Shown: positions 35,375 through 45,048 of the stretch, in pieces
Layout of the letters: the number at the start of each line of letters is the position of its first letter
Position numbering within the stretch: position 1 is the first letter of the stretch
From: Variovorax paradoxus
Lineage (GTDB): Bacteria; Pseudomonadota; Gammaproteobacteria; Burkholderiales; Burkholderiaceae_C
DNA length: 64,000 nt
NCBI RefSeq assembly: GCF_030811855.1
Contig: NZ_JAUSRN010000002.1
Coordinates: 558,001-622,000, forward strand
Direction of reading: 5' to 3'
The notes under the pieces: model-generated
Database searches by the model: none
Told to the model about the DNA's origin: nothing
Seen by the model: the letters and a program-made list of their open reading frames with translations, nothing else
Program-made: the position numbers and the translations under genes

Positions 35375-36337
35375 ATGAATTCATTGTCCATGGACCGCGG
35401 CGATCTGGAGCTCGTGCTGGCCATACGCGACCAGGGAAGCCTGGCAGGCGCATCCGCCACGCTCGATGTGGTGCCCTCCGTCATCACCAAGCGACTGGGC
35501 GCGCTGGAGGCCAGGCTGGGCCAGCGCTTGTTCGAACGCACCACGCGCCGCCTCAGCGTGACGGCCGAGGGCGAAGCCGTCTGTCTGCACGCCAAGACGC
35601 TGCTCGAAGGCTTTGCAGCACTCGAAAGCGAACTGGGCGAGCGGCAGAACGACCTGGTCGGCACCATCCGGCTGGCGGCCACCTTTGGCTTCGGTCGGCG
35701 CTGGCTCGGCCCTGCGCTGGCCACGTTCCAGGCGCGCCACCCCGGGCTGCAGATCGAATTGCTGCTGACCGAGCGGCTCCCCGATCTTGGCGCCGAAGGC
35801 TACGACGGCGCGCTATGGCTCTGGGCCGTGCAGCAGCGCCGCGAGGCCGACTGGGTCACGCGACGCATTGCGCGCAACCAGCGCGTGCTTGCCGCTTCGC
35901 CTGCATATATAGAGCGGCGCGGCACGCCGGCCACGGTCGATGCGCTGAGCGCGCACGACTGCCTGGTGGCGCGCGAAAACGGCGAGCCCAACCAGCGCCA
36001 GTCCTCACTATGGACGCTGCGGCACGCGCGCGACGGCAGCACGGCCCGCGTTCGCGTCCAGGGACCGCTGGCCAGCAATTCGGGCGAAATGGTGCGCGAC
36101 TGGTGCCTGGCCGGCCACGGCATCATGCTGCGCAGTCTGTGGGACATTGCGCCGCAACTGGCTTCCGGCGAATTGGTGCGCGTGCTGTCCCACTACGCCA
36201 TGCCCGATGCCGACATCCACTGGATTGCGCCCTGGCGACCCAAGACGCCGCGCCGCGTGCGGCTGCTGCTCGATCACCTGGCGGAACAGTTTCGCGGCGA
36301 GCCGTGGAAGCCGGGCAAGGCGGGCTCGCCGCGCTAA
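35375..36337 (+). CDS. LysR-family transcriptional regulator
   Basis: A 320-residue LysR regulator. The N-terminal winged helix-turn-helix (about 5-65) reads DRGDLELVLAIRDQGSLAGASATLDVVPSVITKRLGALEARLGQRLFERTTRRL. The effector domain follows from about 90, with one or two ligand-binding lobes. It starts 38 bases from the dehalogenase-like gene in the opposite direction, the classic LysR layout in which it controls the adjacent operon; a small organic acid may be the co-inducer. An internal ATG at 35390 is an alternative start. It converges on the EamA gene with 13 bases between the stops. Confidence 0.92.
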   Translation: MNSLSMDRGDLELVLAIRDQGSLAGASATLDVVPSVITKRLGALEARLGQRLFERTTRRLSVTAEGEAVCLHAKTLLEGFAALESELGERQNDLVGTIRLAATFGFGRRWLGPALATFQARHPGLQIELLLTERLPDLGAEGYDGALWLWAVQQRREADWVTRRIARNQRVLAASPAYIERRGTPATVDALSAHDCLVARENGEPNQRQSSLWTLRHARDGSTARVRVQGPLASNSGEMVRDWCLAGHGIMLRSLWDIAPQLASGELVRVLSHYAMPDADIHWIAPWRPKTPRRVRLLLDHLAEQFRGEPWKPGKAGSPR

Positions 36338-36350
36338 AAAAGCGTGTGGG

Positions 36351-37238
36351 TCAGCGCTCGCTGCGCACCACCAGGCTCACGCCGGCCGCGGTAAGCCCGA
36401 TGCCGAGCAGCGTCACCACGGTGATCGGTTCGCCAAACAGGAGCCAGGCCATGACGGCCGTGCACGGCGGCACCAGGTAGAGCAGGCTCGTGACGGCGGT
36501 GGCCGTTCCGCGCTGGATCAGCATGTAAAGCAGCGAGCTGCCGCCGAGCGACAGCGCAAGCACCGACCACGCCATGGCGCCCATCGAGTGCGCGTTCCAT
36601 TCGATGCCTTGCGTCTCCATCAACGCAAAGGGCAAGGTCACGAGCAACGCCGCCGCCATTTGCACGGCACTGGCGCTTCGAACGTCACAAGGCGCGACGA
36701 AGCGCTTCTGATACAGCGTGCCCGCCGTGATCGAAAGAAGCGCCATGATGGCAAGCCCCATCGTCAATGCGCTGACTTCGGAACCCTGCCCGAACTTGCG
36801 CGACACCACGAGAACCAGGCCAGCGAAACCCAGGACAAGCCCGGTCCATTGGCGCCACGAAATGCGCCCACCATTGAACGACAGCCAGACGGCGGTCAGC
36901 ACCGGTTGGATGCCGACCAGCAGCGCCACCAGCCCAGCGCCCATGCCCGCGTGCACGGCGGCCCACACGCCGCCCAGGTAACCCGCCTGCATCAGCACGC
37001 CCGTGACCGCAAGGTGCCCCCACTGCTTGCGCTCCTTGGGCCAGGCGACCCGCGCGAGCGCGACCCAGACGCCAAAGCACACGAGACAGAGCGCATAGCG
37101 CACGGCCAGGAACTTGAGCGGCGGCGCATAGGGCATGCCGTAGCGCGCCACGATGAAGCCCGTGCTCCATATCAGCACGAAGACCGCGGGCATGGCCCGC
37201 AGCCAGCCCGCGTTGCGGGCCGCAACCGCCGCACTCAT
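36351..37238 (-). CDS. EamA/DMT-family inner-membrane transporter
   Basis: A 295-residue drug/metabolite-type transporter with ten predicted transmembrane helices in two EamA repeats (about 10-145 and 150-285), starting LRAMPAVFVLIWSTGFIVARYG. The start ATG at 37238 overlaps the pgsA stop by 4 bases (ATGA), so translation is coupled to pgsA, and uvrC lies upstream on the same strand. The substrate is unknown; the family includes amino-acid and metabolite exporters. An upstream frame is open to 37571 but lies inside pgsA. Confidence 0.9.
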   Translation of the reverse strand: MSAAVAARNAGWLRAMPAVFVLIWSTGFIVARYGMPYAPPLKFLAVRYALCLVCFGVWVALARVAWPKERKQWGHLAVTGVLMQAGYLGGVWAAVHAGMGAGLVALLVGIQPVLTAVWLSFNGGRISWRQWTGLVLGFAGLVLVVSRKFGQGSEVSALTMGLAIMALLSITAGTLYQKRFVAPCDVRSASAVQMAAALLVTLPFALMETQGIEWNAHSMGAMAWSVLALSLGGSSLLYMLIQRGTATAVTSLLYLVPPCTAVMAWLLFGEPITVVTLLGIGLTAAGVSLVVRSER

Positions 37239-37801
37239 TTCGCGCGGGCCCGGATTTCGGGGATCGCTTTCTGGAGGTAATAGACCATCGACCAGATGGT
37301 GAGCACGGCCGAGATCCAGATCAGCCACCGCCCCCACAAACCAGTGTCGATGACCTTGAAAAGCTGTCCGTCGTAGAGCAGGAACGGAATCGCGACCATC
37401 TGCACTGTGGTCTTCACCTTGCCGATCATGTGAACCGCCACGCTCTTGCTGGCACCGATCTGCGCCATCCATTCGCGCAGGGCCGAGATCGCGATCTCGC
37501 GGCCGATGATGATCAAGGCCACGAACACGTCGGCGCGCTGCAGGTGAACCAGCACCAAGAGCGAGGCGCATACCAGGAATTTGTCGGCCACCGGATCGAG
37601 AAAAGCGCCAAAGGCCGAGGTCTGGTTGAGCTTGCGCGCCAGGAAGCCGTCGAGCCAGTCGGTGGCGGCAAAGACGATGAACATCACCGTGGCAATCAGA
37701 TTGCGCATCGGCTCGGCCATCGGCAGGTAGAACACACCAACGATCAATGGAATCGCGACGATGCGCGTCCAGGTCATGATGGTGGGAAGGGTCCAGAACA
37801 T
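37235..37801 (-). CDS. pgsA: CDP-diacylglycerol-glycerol-3-phosphate 3-phosphatidyltransferase
   Basis: A 188-residue inner-membrane enzyme that makes phosphatidylglycerol phosphate, the first step to phosphatidylglycerol and cardiolipin. The CDP-alcohol phosphotransferase motif D-G-x2-A-R-x8-G-x3-D-x3-D is intact in DWLDGFLARKLNQTSAFGAF followed by LDPVADKF. About four to five membrane segments are visible. The ATG at 37801 begins MFWTLPTIMTWTRI, the usual N-terminus. It follows uvrC by 54 bases, the common uvrC-pgsA order, and overlaps the EamA gene. Confidence 0.96.
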   Translation of the reverse strand: MFWTLPTIMTWTRIVAIPLIVGVFYLPMAEPMRNLIATVMFIVFAATDWLDGFLARKLNQTSAFGAFLDPVADKFLVCASLLVLVHLQRADVFVALIIIGREIAISALREWMAQIGASKSVAVHMIGKVKTTVQMVAIPFLLYDGQLFKVIDTGLWGRWLIWISAVLTIWSMVYYLQKAIPEIRARAK

Positions 37802-37855
37802 GCGGGCGATTGTGTCATGCACACGTGGCGTGCCGAAAGCCAGGGGCAATCGGCC

Positions 37856-39817
37856 TCAATGCAGCGCGCGATAGATTTCCTCGGCCAGGTCGGTGGCAAT
37901 GCCTTCGACCGATGCGATGTCCTCGACGCTGGCTGCCGCCACGCCGCGAATTCCGCCAAAACGCTGCAGCAGGCGCGCGCGGCGCTTCGGCCCAATGCCC
38001 GGAATGTCTTCGAGTTGGCTGCCGCCCACACGCACCTTGGCGCGCTTGGCGCGCATGCCGGTGATGGCGAAGCGGTGCGCCTCGTCGCGAATCTGCGCCA
38101 CAAGCATCAGCGCCGCGGAATCCTTGCCCAGGTAGACCTTCTCGCGCCCGTCCGCGAAGACCAGTTCCTCGAGTCCGACTTTGCGGCCTTCACCCTTTTC
38201 GACACCCACGATGAGGGACAGCGCCAAGCCCAGTTCGCCGAACACTTCGCGCGCCATCGACACCTGCCCCTTGCCGCCGTCGACCAGCACCAGGTCGGGC
38301 ATGCGCGCCGCCCTTGTCTTGGGTGGCGCATCGCTGCCCACACCGCCGGCATCGCCCATCGGCGGCGCGTCGGTTTCGGCTGCCATCGCCTCGGCCAGCT
38401 TGCCGTAGCGGCGGTGCAGCACCTGGCGCATGGCGGCGTAGTCGTCGCCGGGGGTGATGCCTTCGATGTTGTAGCGCCGGTACTCGCGGTTCTGCATCGT
38501 GTGGCGCTCGAACACCACGCAGGAGGCCTGCGTGGCCTCGCCCGCGGTGTGCGAGATGTCGAAGCATTCGATGCGGAAGTTGTCCAGGTCGTCGGGCGCG
38601 AGCTCCAGCGCATCGGCCAGCGCGCGGGTGCGCGCCTGCTGCGAACCCTCCTCGGCCAACAGCCGCGCCAGTTGCAGGCCGGCGTTGGTTTCGGCCATTT
38701 CCAGCCAGTGCCGGCGCTGCTCGCGCGGCTGGAACACGGCCGTCACGCGCGCGCCGGCCTGCTGCGAAATCGCCTCGATCAGTTCGCGGCTCACGAGATG
38801 GCTCAGCACCAGCGTGGCGGGCACCGGCACGTCGATGTAATGCTGGGCGATGAAGGCTTCGAGCACCTGCACCTCGATCGGGTCGGCCGGCGCGGGCGCC
38901 ACGCCTTCCTCGGCATCGAGCTCGCCATGGTGGATTTGGGCGGCGTCTTCCACGTGCACGGGAAAGTAGGCGCGGTCGCCAAGATGCCGGCCGCCGCGCA
39001 CCATCGCCAGGTTGACGCAGGCCTTGCCGCCCTGCACTTTCACGGCCAGGATGTCCACGTCCTTGTCCGAGGCTATTTCGATCGACTGCTGGTGCAACAC
39101 ACGCGAGATCGCCGACATCTGGTTGCGCAGTTCGGCGGCCTGTTCGAACTCGAGCTTCTCGGCGTGCTCGGTCATGCGCGCCTCCAGCTTCGACAGCACC
39201 AGCTGGGTGTCGCCCATCAGGAAGGCCTCGGCGCTGGCCACGTCCTGCGCATAGGACTCGGGCGTGATGTAGCCGACACACGGCCCGGTGCAGCGCTTGA
39301 TCTGGTACAGCAGGCAGGGCCGGGTGCGATTGGCGTACACGGTGTCTTCGCAAGTGCGCAGCTTGAACACCTTCTGCAGCAGCTGGATCGATTCCTTCAC
39401 TGCCCAGGCGCTCGGGTAAGGCCCGAAGTAGCGGTGCTTCTTGTCGACCGCGCCGCGGTAGTAGGCCAGCCGCGGAAACTCGTGCGAGGCAATCTTCAGG
39501 TAGGGGTAGCTCTTGTCGTCGCGGAACAGGATGTTGTAGCGCGGCTTGAGCGTCTTGATGAGATTGTTCTCGAGCAGCAGCGCCTCGGCCTCGGAGCGCA
39601 CCACCGTGGTCTCCATGCGCACGATCTTCGAGATCATGTGGCCGATGCGCGTGCCGCCATGGCTCTTCTGAAAATAGTTGGCAACCCGCTTTTTGAGGTT
39701 GCGCGCCTTGCCCACGTAGAGCACCGCGCCGGCCGCGTCGAAATAGCGGTAGACGCCCGGCAGCTGCGGCAAGGCCGCGACTTCGCTGAGCAATTGATCG
39801 GAATGCACGTCTGACAT
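37856..39817 (-). CDS. uvrC: Excinuclease ABC subunit C
   Basis: The 653-residue dual-incision nuclease of nucleotide excision repair. An N-terminal GIY-YIG domain (about 15-95, [31 protein letters not shown]) makes the 3' cut. A UVR motif (about 205-240, [15 protein letters not shown]) contacts UvrB. The RNase-H-like second nuclease domain (about 380-540, [15 protein letters not shown] and [11 protein letters not shown]) makes the 5' cut. C-terminal helix-hairpin-helix units ([18 protein letters not shown]) bind DNA. A 25-residue insert near the second domain is lineage-specific. It heads uvrC-pgsA-EamA; no LexA box was identified upstream. Confidence 0.97.
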   Translation of the reverse strand: MSDVHSDQLLSEVAALPQLPGVYRYFDAAGAVLYVGKARNLKKRVANYFQKSHGGTRIGHMISKIVRMETTVVRSEAEALLLENNLIKTLKPRYNILFRDDKSYPYLKIASHEFPRLAYYRGAVDKKHRYFGPYPSAWAVKESIQLLQKVFKLRTCEDTVYANRTRPCLLYQIKRCTGPCVGYITPESYAQDVASAEAFLMGDTQLVLSKLEARMTEHAEKLEFEQAAELRNQMSAISRVLHQQSIEIASDKDVDILAVKVQGGKACVNLAMVRGGRHLGDRAYFPVHVEDAAQIHHGELDAEEGVAPAPADPIEVQVLEAFIAQHYIDVPVPATLVLSHLVSRELIEAISQQAGARVTAVFQPREQRRHWLEMAETNAGLQLARLLAEEGSQQARTRALADALELAPDDLDNFRIECFDISHTAGEATQASCVVFERHTMQNREYRRYNIEGITPGDDYAAMRQVLHRRYGKLAEAMAAETDAPPMGDAGGVGSDAPPKTRAARMPDLVLVDGGKGQVSMAREVFGELGLALSLIVGVEKGEGRKVGLEELVFADGREKVYLGKDSAALMLVAQIRDEAHRFAITGMRAKRAKVRVGGSQLEDIPGIGPKRRARLLQRFGGIRGVAAASVEDIASVEGIATDLAEEIYRALH

Positions 39818-39891
39818 GGCGGCTATTGTGGCGCGCTATCGAGGCGGCGGCCGGCACGGCCACCGCCCTTCTCCCTTCTGAGATCCCCGGG

Positions 39892-41334
39892 TTACTTCGC
39901 GAGTTCGCTCACCAGCCGGTACAGGAATTCGCGGCCGTCGTAGAGCCGCTGGATCTCGATGCGCTCGTCCAGCCCGTGGGCGCGCGCGTCCGCGGGGTCG
40001 AGGAACATGCCGGTCACGCCGTACATCGGAATGCCGGCATTGCGCATGAAACGGCTGTCGGTGGCGCCGGTGCTCATCGCGGGGATCACCGGCACGCCCG
40101 GCCACATGGCCTGCGTCACCAACTCCACCGTCTTCACCAGATCGCCGTTCAGCGGCGAGGCCGGGCTGCGCAAGGGCTTGCCGAGATTGCGCACCACGAT
40201 CTTGTCGTTGCCGACGGCCTGGGTCAGCAGGCGCTCGACTTCCTCCGGGTCGTCGTGCGGCAGGATGCGGCAGTTGACCGTGGCTTTGGCCGATTGCGGC
40301 AGCGCATTCTCGGCGTGGCCCGCCTGGACCATCGTCGTCACGCAGGTGGTGCGCAGCTGCGCGTTGTAGGCCGGGTTGGCCGAGAGTCGCTCTATCACTG
40401 CGGCGTCAGGGTTGCCGGCGCCGATGGCGCGCATGTCGTCGGCCAGCTGCCCTGTGGCAAACGGGGCGCTGCGCGCGAAGTAGGTCTTGGTGACGTCTGC
40501 CAGCTTGACGGGGAACGCGTAATTTCCCAGCCGCTCCATCCCGGCCGCCAGCGCGTAGATAGGGTTGCTCTTGGTTGGCACCGAGCTGTGGCCGCCCACG
40601 TCGCGCGCCTCTAGCATGTAGGTGGTGTACATCTTCTCGGCCACCTGCATGCGGTGCAGGTTGGGCTTGCCGCCGCGCAGTTCGCCGCCGCCGCCTTCGT
40701 TGATGCCGAATTCCGCCTGCAGCAGTTCTGGCTTGTTGTTGATCAGCCAGAAGGCGCCGTTGCTGAGGGCGTCGCCCCGCTCCTCGTCGGCGGTCAGGGC
40801 CAGGATGATGTCGCGGCTCGGCTTGAAGCCTTCCTGCTTGAGCTGCCCCAGCACCGACACCAGGGCAGAGGCCATGGCCTTGTCGTCGATGGAACCGCGC
40901 GCCGTGAAATAGCCGCCCGTTTCCTGCAGCTTGAACGGGTCGGTCTTCCAGTCTTCGCGCCGGGCCTCGACCACGTCGATGTGGGCCAAGAGGAGCAGCG
41001 GCTTCTTGCTGCCGTTGCCCTTGAAGCGCAGCACCAGGTTGCCCTTCTTGGGAAACGGCTCGAAGACCTGGATGTCGCCGGGCGCAAAGCCCGATTCGAT
41101 CAGGCGCTTTTCCATGGCGCGCGCCGCCAGTGTGTTGTCGCCCACCGAATGGCTGGTGTTGATCTCGATCAACTCCTTGTAGATGTCGTGGAAGCGCTGC
41201 TGCTGCGGGGTCAGCGATGGCGTTGTCTGCGCCGATGCGGCCAGGCCGCACAGGGCGAGAGACAGCGCGAGCACGCTTTTCGCAAAACCAGGGGAACCAA
41301 GGGAAAGCGGCGAACGACGGGTCTTCATGCGCAT
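39892..41334 (-). CDS. Secreted M20/M25/M40-family metallopeptidase
   Basis: A 480-residue zinc peptidase with a signal peptide (about 1-35, with SVLALSLALCGLAASAQ and a likely cut after ASA). Metal-ligand motifs include LLLLAHIDVVEA, the bridging aspartate region GSIDDKAMASALVSVLG, the catalytic Glu-Glu in LTADEERGDA, and the dimerisation lid DVGGHSSVPTKSNPIYALAAGME. Members cleave dipeptides or remove acyl groups in the periplasm. Two ATGs (41334 and 41328) are possible; 41334 has GGAG upstream. It is divergent from earP across 88 bases. The substrate is not predictable. Confidence 0.92.
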   Translation of the reverse strand: MRMKTRRSPLSLGSPGFAKSVLALSLALCGLAASAQTTPSLTPQQQRFHDIYKELIEINTSHSVGDNTLAARAMEKRLIESGFAPGDIQVFEPFPKKGNLVLRFKGNGSKKPLLLLAHIDVVEARREDWKTDPFKLQETGGYFTARGSIDDKAMASALVSVLGQLKQEGFKPSRDIILALTADEERGDALSNGAFWLINNKPELLQAEFGINEGGGGELRGGKPNLHRMQVAEKMYTTYMLEARDVGGHSSVPTKSNPIYALAAGMERLGNYAFPVKLADVTKTYFARSAPFATGQLADDMRAIGAGNPDAAVIERLSANPAYNAQLRTTCVTTMVQAGHAENALPQSAKATVNCRILPHDDPEEVERLLTQAVGNDKIVVRNLGKPLRSPASPLNGDLVKTVELVTQAMWPGVPVIPAMSTGATDSRFMRNAGIPMYGVTGMFLDPADARAHGLDERIEIQRLYDGREFLYRLVSELAK

Positions 41335-41422
41335 GGTTTCTCGCTCCGGAATGTTGTGGTGGCGGCCAGCATACCAAGCAGCCACGCTGCCCCGATCCGC
41401 CGAAGACGGGCACACTTGCCCC

Positions 41423-42523
41423 ATGCAATGGGACATCTTCTGCAGAGTCATCGACAACCACGGCGACCTGGGCGTGTGCTGGCGTCTGGCCTGCCAGCTG
41501 GCGGCGCTCGGCGAGCGCGTACGCCTGTGGATCGACGACGCCACGGCGCTGCACTGGATGGCGCCCGCGGGCTGCGACGGCGTGGAGGTGGTCGACTGGC
41601 TCGACCCTGCCGCTGTGCACAAGGCCGCGGCGGCCCCGACGCCCGACGTGCTGATCGAAGCCTTCGGATGCGACCCGGCACCCGAGCTGATCGCGCGCTT
41701 TGCCGAGCCGCCCAATGCCGGAGCGCCCGCCCGGGCCTGGATCAATCTCGAATACCTGTCGGCGGAACCTTATGTCGAGCGGCTGCACGGCCTGCCTTCG
41801 CCGGTGTTCAAAGGACCGGGCGCGGGGCTGACGAAACGCTTTTTCTATCCGGGCTTCACGCCCGGCACGGGAGGGCTGCTGCGGGAGCCCGGCCTGCCGG
41901 AGCGGCGAGCGCATTTCGACCGCGCGCAATGGCTGGCGGCGCATGAGATTCCTTGGCGGGAGGACGAGCGCCTCGTCTCGCTCTTCTGCTATGAGCCTCC
42001 CGCGCTGGCCCAATTGCTCGAACAGCTGGCCGCCGACATCGAACCCACGCGGCTTCTGGTGACTTCCGGCCGTGCGGCGCACGCGGTCACGGCCTTTTTC
42101 TCCAGCCCTAAGCATCCGCCCGGCAGGTCTTCGCAAGGCTTCGGTGCGCTGTCGATTTCCTACCTTCCCTACCTGACGCAGCCGGATTTCGACCATCTCC
42201 TGTGGGCCTGCGACCTGAATTTCGTGCGCGGCGAAGATTCGCTCGTGCGCGCCCTCTGGGCCGGCGCCCCACTGGTCTGGCAGATCTACCCGCAGGACGA
42301 CGACGCGCACCACGTCAAGCTTGGCGCCTGGCTGGACTGGCTCGGCGCCCCGCCGTCCGTCCGGCAGTTTCACCACGCCTGGAACGGCTTCGCGGACAGC
42401 ACCCTCCCCCCACTGGAAACCGAAGGCCCTTGGCGCGAAACCGTGCAGGCCGCGCGCGAAAAGCTGGGCCGCCAGGAGGACTTGGTCTCGCAGCTGCGGC
42501 ATCTGGTCGCCGGAAAAAGCTAA
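41423..42523 (+). CDS. earP: Protein-arginine rhamnosyltransferase EarP
   Basis: A 366-residue GT-B glycosyltransferase that attaches rhamnose from dTDP-rhamnose to Arg32 of EF-P. The N-terminus WDIFCRVIDNHGDLGVCWRLA contains Asp11 and Asp15, matching the conserved catalytic aspartates; the nucleotide-binding part RGEDSLVRALWAGAPLVWQIYPQDDDAH is in the C-terminal lobe. It lies 178 bases upstream of efp on the same strand, and that EF-P has Arg32, so the pair is consistent. The ATG at 41423 is favoured over a longer frame. Confidence 0.95.
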   Translation: MQWDIFCRVIDNHGDLGVCWRLACQLAALGERVRLWIDDATALHWMAPAGCDGVEVVDWLDPAAVHKAAAAPTPDVLIEAFGCDPAPELIARFAEPPNAGAPARAWINLEYLSAEPYVERLHGLPSPVFKGPGAGLTKRFFYPGFTPGTGGLLREPGLPERRAHFDRAQWLAAHEIPWREDERLVSLFCYEPPALAQLLEQLAADIEPTRLLVTSGRAAHAVTAFFSSPKHPPGRSSQGFGALSISYLPYLTQPDFDHLLWACDLNFVRGEDSLVRALWAGAPLVWQIYPQDDDAHHVKLGAWLDWLGAPPSVRQFHHAWNGFADSTLPPLETEGPWRETVQAAREKLGRQEDLVSQLRHLVAGKS

Positions 42524-42700
42524 AATAGCGGGCTTTGCGGATTTCGGCCCGGATCTAACAGGATCCGAGATGCACTCCGCCAAACCTGCCGCGGGACATG
42601 TACCGCGGGGCCAATGACGCCGGCAAGACGTTGCATCGCAACATTGCAAACGTCGCCGACGGCCCCGCGCACCGAGCGGCCAACATCCAGAGAACCTGAT

Positions 42701-43255
42701 ATGAAAATCGCTCAAGAAATCCGCGCCGGCAACGTCATCATGCACGGCAAGGACCCGATGGTCGTCCTCAAGACCGAATACAGCCGCGGCGGCCGCAACT
42801 CCGCTACCGTGCGCATGAAGCTCAAGAGCCTGATCGCCAACTTCAACACCGAAGTGGTCTTCAAGGCGGACGACAAGATCGACCAGATCGTGCTCGACAA
42901 GAAGGAGTGCACCTACTCCTACTTCGCCGACCCAATGTACGTCTGCATGGACACCGAGTACAACCAGTACGAAGTCGAAGCCGAGAACATGGGCGACGCC
43001 CTCAACTACCTCGAGGACGGCATGGCTGTCGAAGTGGTGTTCTACGACGGCAAGGCCATCTCGGTCGAACTGCCGACCAGCGTCGAACGCGAAATCACCT
43101 GGACCGAGCCGGCCGTCAAGGGCGACACTTCGGGCAAGGTCATGAAGCCCGCCAAGATCGCCACCGGCTTTGAAGTGCCGGTGCCGCTCTTCGTTGCGCA
43201 AGGCGACAAGATCGAAATCGACACCCGCACCGGCGAATACCGCAAGCGCGTCTGA
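42701..43255 (+). CDS. efp: Elongation factor P, arginine-32 type
   Basis: A 184-residue factor that relieves ribosomes stalled at polyproline. Domain I begins [38 protein letters not shown]. The loop tip residue is Arg32 in SRGGRNSA rather than lysine, so it is rhamnosylated by EarP and does not use the lysyl-modification EpmAB route. Domains II and III follow with normal spacing to 184. Efp is encoded after earP. A strong terminator follows. Polyproline stretches, such as TonB's spacer in this window, are natural clients. Confidence 0.98.
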   Translation: MKIAQEIRAGNVIMHGKDPMVVLKTEYSRGGRNSATVRMKLKSLIANFNTEVVFKADDKIDQIVLDKKECTYSYFADPMYVCMDTEYNQYEVEAENMGDALNYLEDGMAVEVVFYDGKAISVELPTSVEREITWTEPAVKGDTSGKVMKPAKIATGFEVPVPLFVAQGDKIEIDTRTGEYRKRV

Positions 43256-43285
43256 ACGCTTCCGGCCGCCTGGCCGGCGCATGAC

Positions 43286-43312
43286 AAAAGGCTCCGCAAG
43301 GAGCCTTTTTTC
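43286..43312 (+). terminator. Terminator after efp
   Basis: AAAAGGCTCC pairs with GGAGCCTTTT around GCAA, with a T-run following. Confidence 0.87.
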
Positions 43313-43336
43313 GTTGATGGGCTTACCCTTGTGCCC

Positions 43337-44116
43337 ATGAACACGTCCGCCAGCGTCCGCACCGAGATCGATGGGCCGGTCAGCACCATCGTCATGAACC
43401 GCCCCAGGCAGCGCAATGCCGTCGATCGGCCCATGGCCGATGCGCTGCGCGATGCCTTCGAACGCTTCGAGGCCGACGAAAGCCAGCTTGTCGCCGTGCT
43501 TTGGGGCGAGCACGGTACCTTCTGCGCGGGTGCCGACCTGGGTGCCGTGAGCGATCCGGCACGGCGCAACGAACTCGATCCGGAAGGCGGCGGCTCGGGC
43601 CCGATGGGCCCCACGCGCATGGCGCTTTCAAAACCACTGATCGCCGCCATCAGCGGCCATGCCGTGGCCGGCGGGCTGGAACTCGCGCTGCTGGCCGATC
43701 TGCGCGTGACCGAGGAAGACGCCGTGCTCGGCGTGTTCTGCCGGCGCTGGGGCGTGCCGCTGATCGACGGCGGCACGGTGCGGCTGCCGCGCATCGTCGG
43801 CATGGGCCGCGCGCTCGACCTCATCCTGACCGGCCGGCCCGTTGATGCCGCAGAGGCGAGCGCCATGGGCCTGGTCAACCGCGTGGTGCCCCGCGGCCAA
43901 TCCCGCCACGCGGCCGAAGCGCTCGCGCGTGAGATCGCGTCGTTCCCCCAGCAGTGCATGCGCGCGGACCGCCATTCAGCCTACGCCCAGTGGAATTTGC
44001 CGTTGGCCGATGCGCTGCGGCAGGAAGGCCGGCTCGGCGTCCCCATGGTGGCGGCCGAAGGCGCGGCGGGCGCCGAGCGCTTCATTCGCGGCGCGGGCCG
44101 GCATGGCACTTGCTGA
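43337..44116 (+). CDS. Enoyl-CoA hydratase/isomerase (crotonase) family protein
   Basis: A 259-residue crotonase. The family pattern is present: TIVMNRPRQRNAVDRPMADAL near the start, the oxyanion-hole segment GTFCAGADLGAV, and AISGHAVAGGLELALLADLRV with the second glycine-rich helix. The catalytic glutamates of enoyl-CoA hydratase are not obvious, so the reaction (hydration, isomerisation, dehalogenation or thioester hydrolysis) is undecided. The frame opens at GTG 43331; ATG 43337 is preferred. It stands alone between the efp terminator and the LOG-family gene. Confidence 0.9.
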   Translation: MNTSASVRTEIDGPVSTIVMNRPRQRNAVDRPMADALRDAFERFEADESQLVAVLWGEHGTFCAGADLGAVSDPARRNELDPEGGGSGPMGPTRMALSKPLIAAISGHAVAGGLELALLADLRVTEEDAVLGVFCRRWGVPLIDGGTVRLPRIVGMGRALDLILTGRPVDAAEASAMGLVNRVVPRGQSRHAAEALAREIASFPQQCMRADRHSAYAQWNLPLADALRQEGRLGVPMVAAEGAAGAERFIRGAGRHGTC

Positions 44117-44184
44117 GCCTGATCCGCGGGGCATGGCGGCCGCAACGCTGCACAATGCAGCGAATCTTCCTGTCTGATTTCTTC

Positions 44185-45048
44185 ATGAACAACACGCACG
44201 ACCTTCACGACAAGCGCCTCGCGGACGCCTGGGCCACCCTCAAGGCGCACTCGGAAAAAGGCCTCCCGCTCGATCTCGATCCTTCGCGCCTCGCCTTCGC
44301 CGATCCGGAATTCCTGCTGCGCCGTGAAACCCGCGGCATCCGCATGCAGCTGGAGCTGATGAAGCCCGACCTGGAGCAGCGCGCCCACGGCATCGAGAAC
44401 ACCGTGGTGGTCTTCGGCAGTGCGCGCTTCCGCAGCGAGGAAGAGGCAGCCGCGCTGGTCGCGCAGGCCGATGCCGCCGGAGACGCCGTGGCAGCCGAGC
44501 GCTGGCGGCGCCTCGCGCGCAGCTCGCACTACTACGAGAAGGCGCGCGCCTTCGGCAAGCTGGTTGCGCAGTACAGCAGCGACAAGGAGCCCGAGGACAA
44601 GCTTTTCGTCTGCACCGGCGGCGGCCCCGGCATCATGCAGGCTGCCAACCGCGGCGCGCACGAAGGCGGCGGAATTTCGGTTGGCCTGGCCATCGCGCTC
44701 CCCATGGAGGAAGAAGCCAACCCCTACGTCACGCCGGCGCTGAGCTTCAAGTTCCATTACTTCGCCATCCGCAAGATGCACTTCATGATGCGTGCGAAGG
44801 CGCTGGTGGCGTTTCCAGGCGGCTTCGGCACGCTCGATGAGCTGTTCGAGGTGATCACGCTGGTACAGACCAAGAAGTCCAAGCCGGTGCCGATCGTGCT
44901 GTTCGGCTCGGCCTACTGGAAGAAGCTGATCGACTTCGATTTCTTGATCGAAGAAGGCGTGATCTCGCCGACCGACGTGAATCTGTTCGAGTACGTCGAC
45001 GCGGCGGATGACGCCTGGGACGCGATCAAGCGCTTCTACAAACTATAA
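44185..45048 (+). CDS. LOG-family (TIGR00730) Rossmann-fold protein
   Basis: A 287-residue member of the LONELY GUY family. The two signature motifs are visible: CTGGGPGIMQAANRGAHEGGG and FPGGFGTLDELFE, with the catalytic Arg/Glu pair of the PGGxGTxxE motif. The family hydrolyses nucleoside 5'-monophosphates at the N-glycosidic bond; short forms make cytokinins, while this longer group may act on other nucleotides, so the product is uncertain. Two ATGs (44155 and 44185) are possible, neither with a good ribosome site. Its 3' end overlaps the convergent MFS gene by 6 bases. Confidence 0.88.
   Translation: MNNTHDLHDKRLADAWATLKAHSEKGLPLDLDPSRLAFADPEFLLRRETRGIRMQLELMKPDLEQRAHGIENTVVVFGSARFRSEEEAAALVAQADAAGDAVAAERWRRLARSSHYYEKARAFGKLVAQYSSDKEPEDKLFVCTGGGPGIMQAANRGAHEGGGISVGLAIALPMEEEANPYVTPALSFKFHYFAIRKMHFMMRAKALVAFPGGFGTLDELFEVITLVQTKKSKPVPIVLFGSAYWKKLIDFDFLIEEGVISPTDVNLFEYVDAADDAWDAIKRFYKL

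Noticed and set aside
42550..42567. CGGATC/GATCCG inverted repeat between earP and efp.
   Set aside because: Six-base arms without a T-tract in GC-rich DNA are common; no sign of a terminator or operator.
40406..43513. A 1035-codon open frame on the minus strand across the M20 peptidase, earP and efp.
   Set aside because: It crosses three recognisable genes in other frames and shows the arginine/alanine/glycine-rich composition of a GC-rich shadow.
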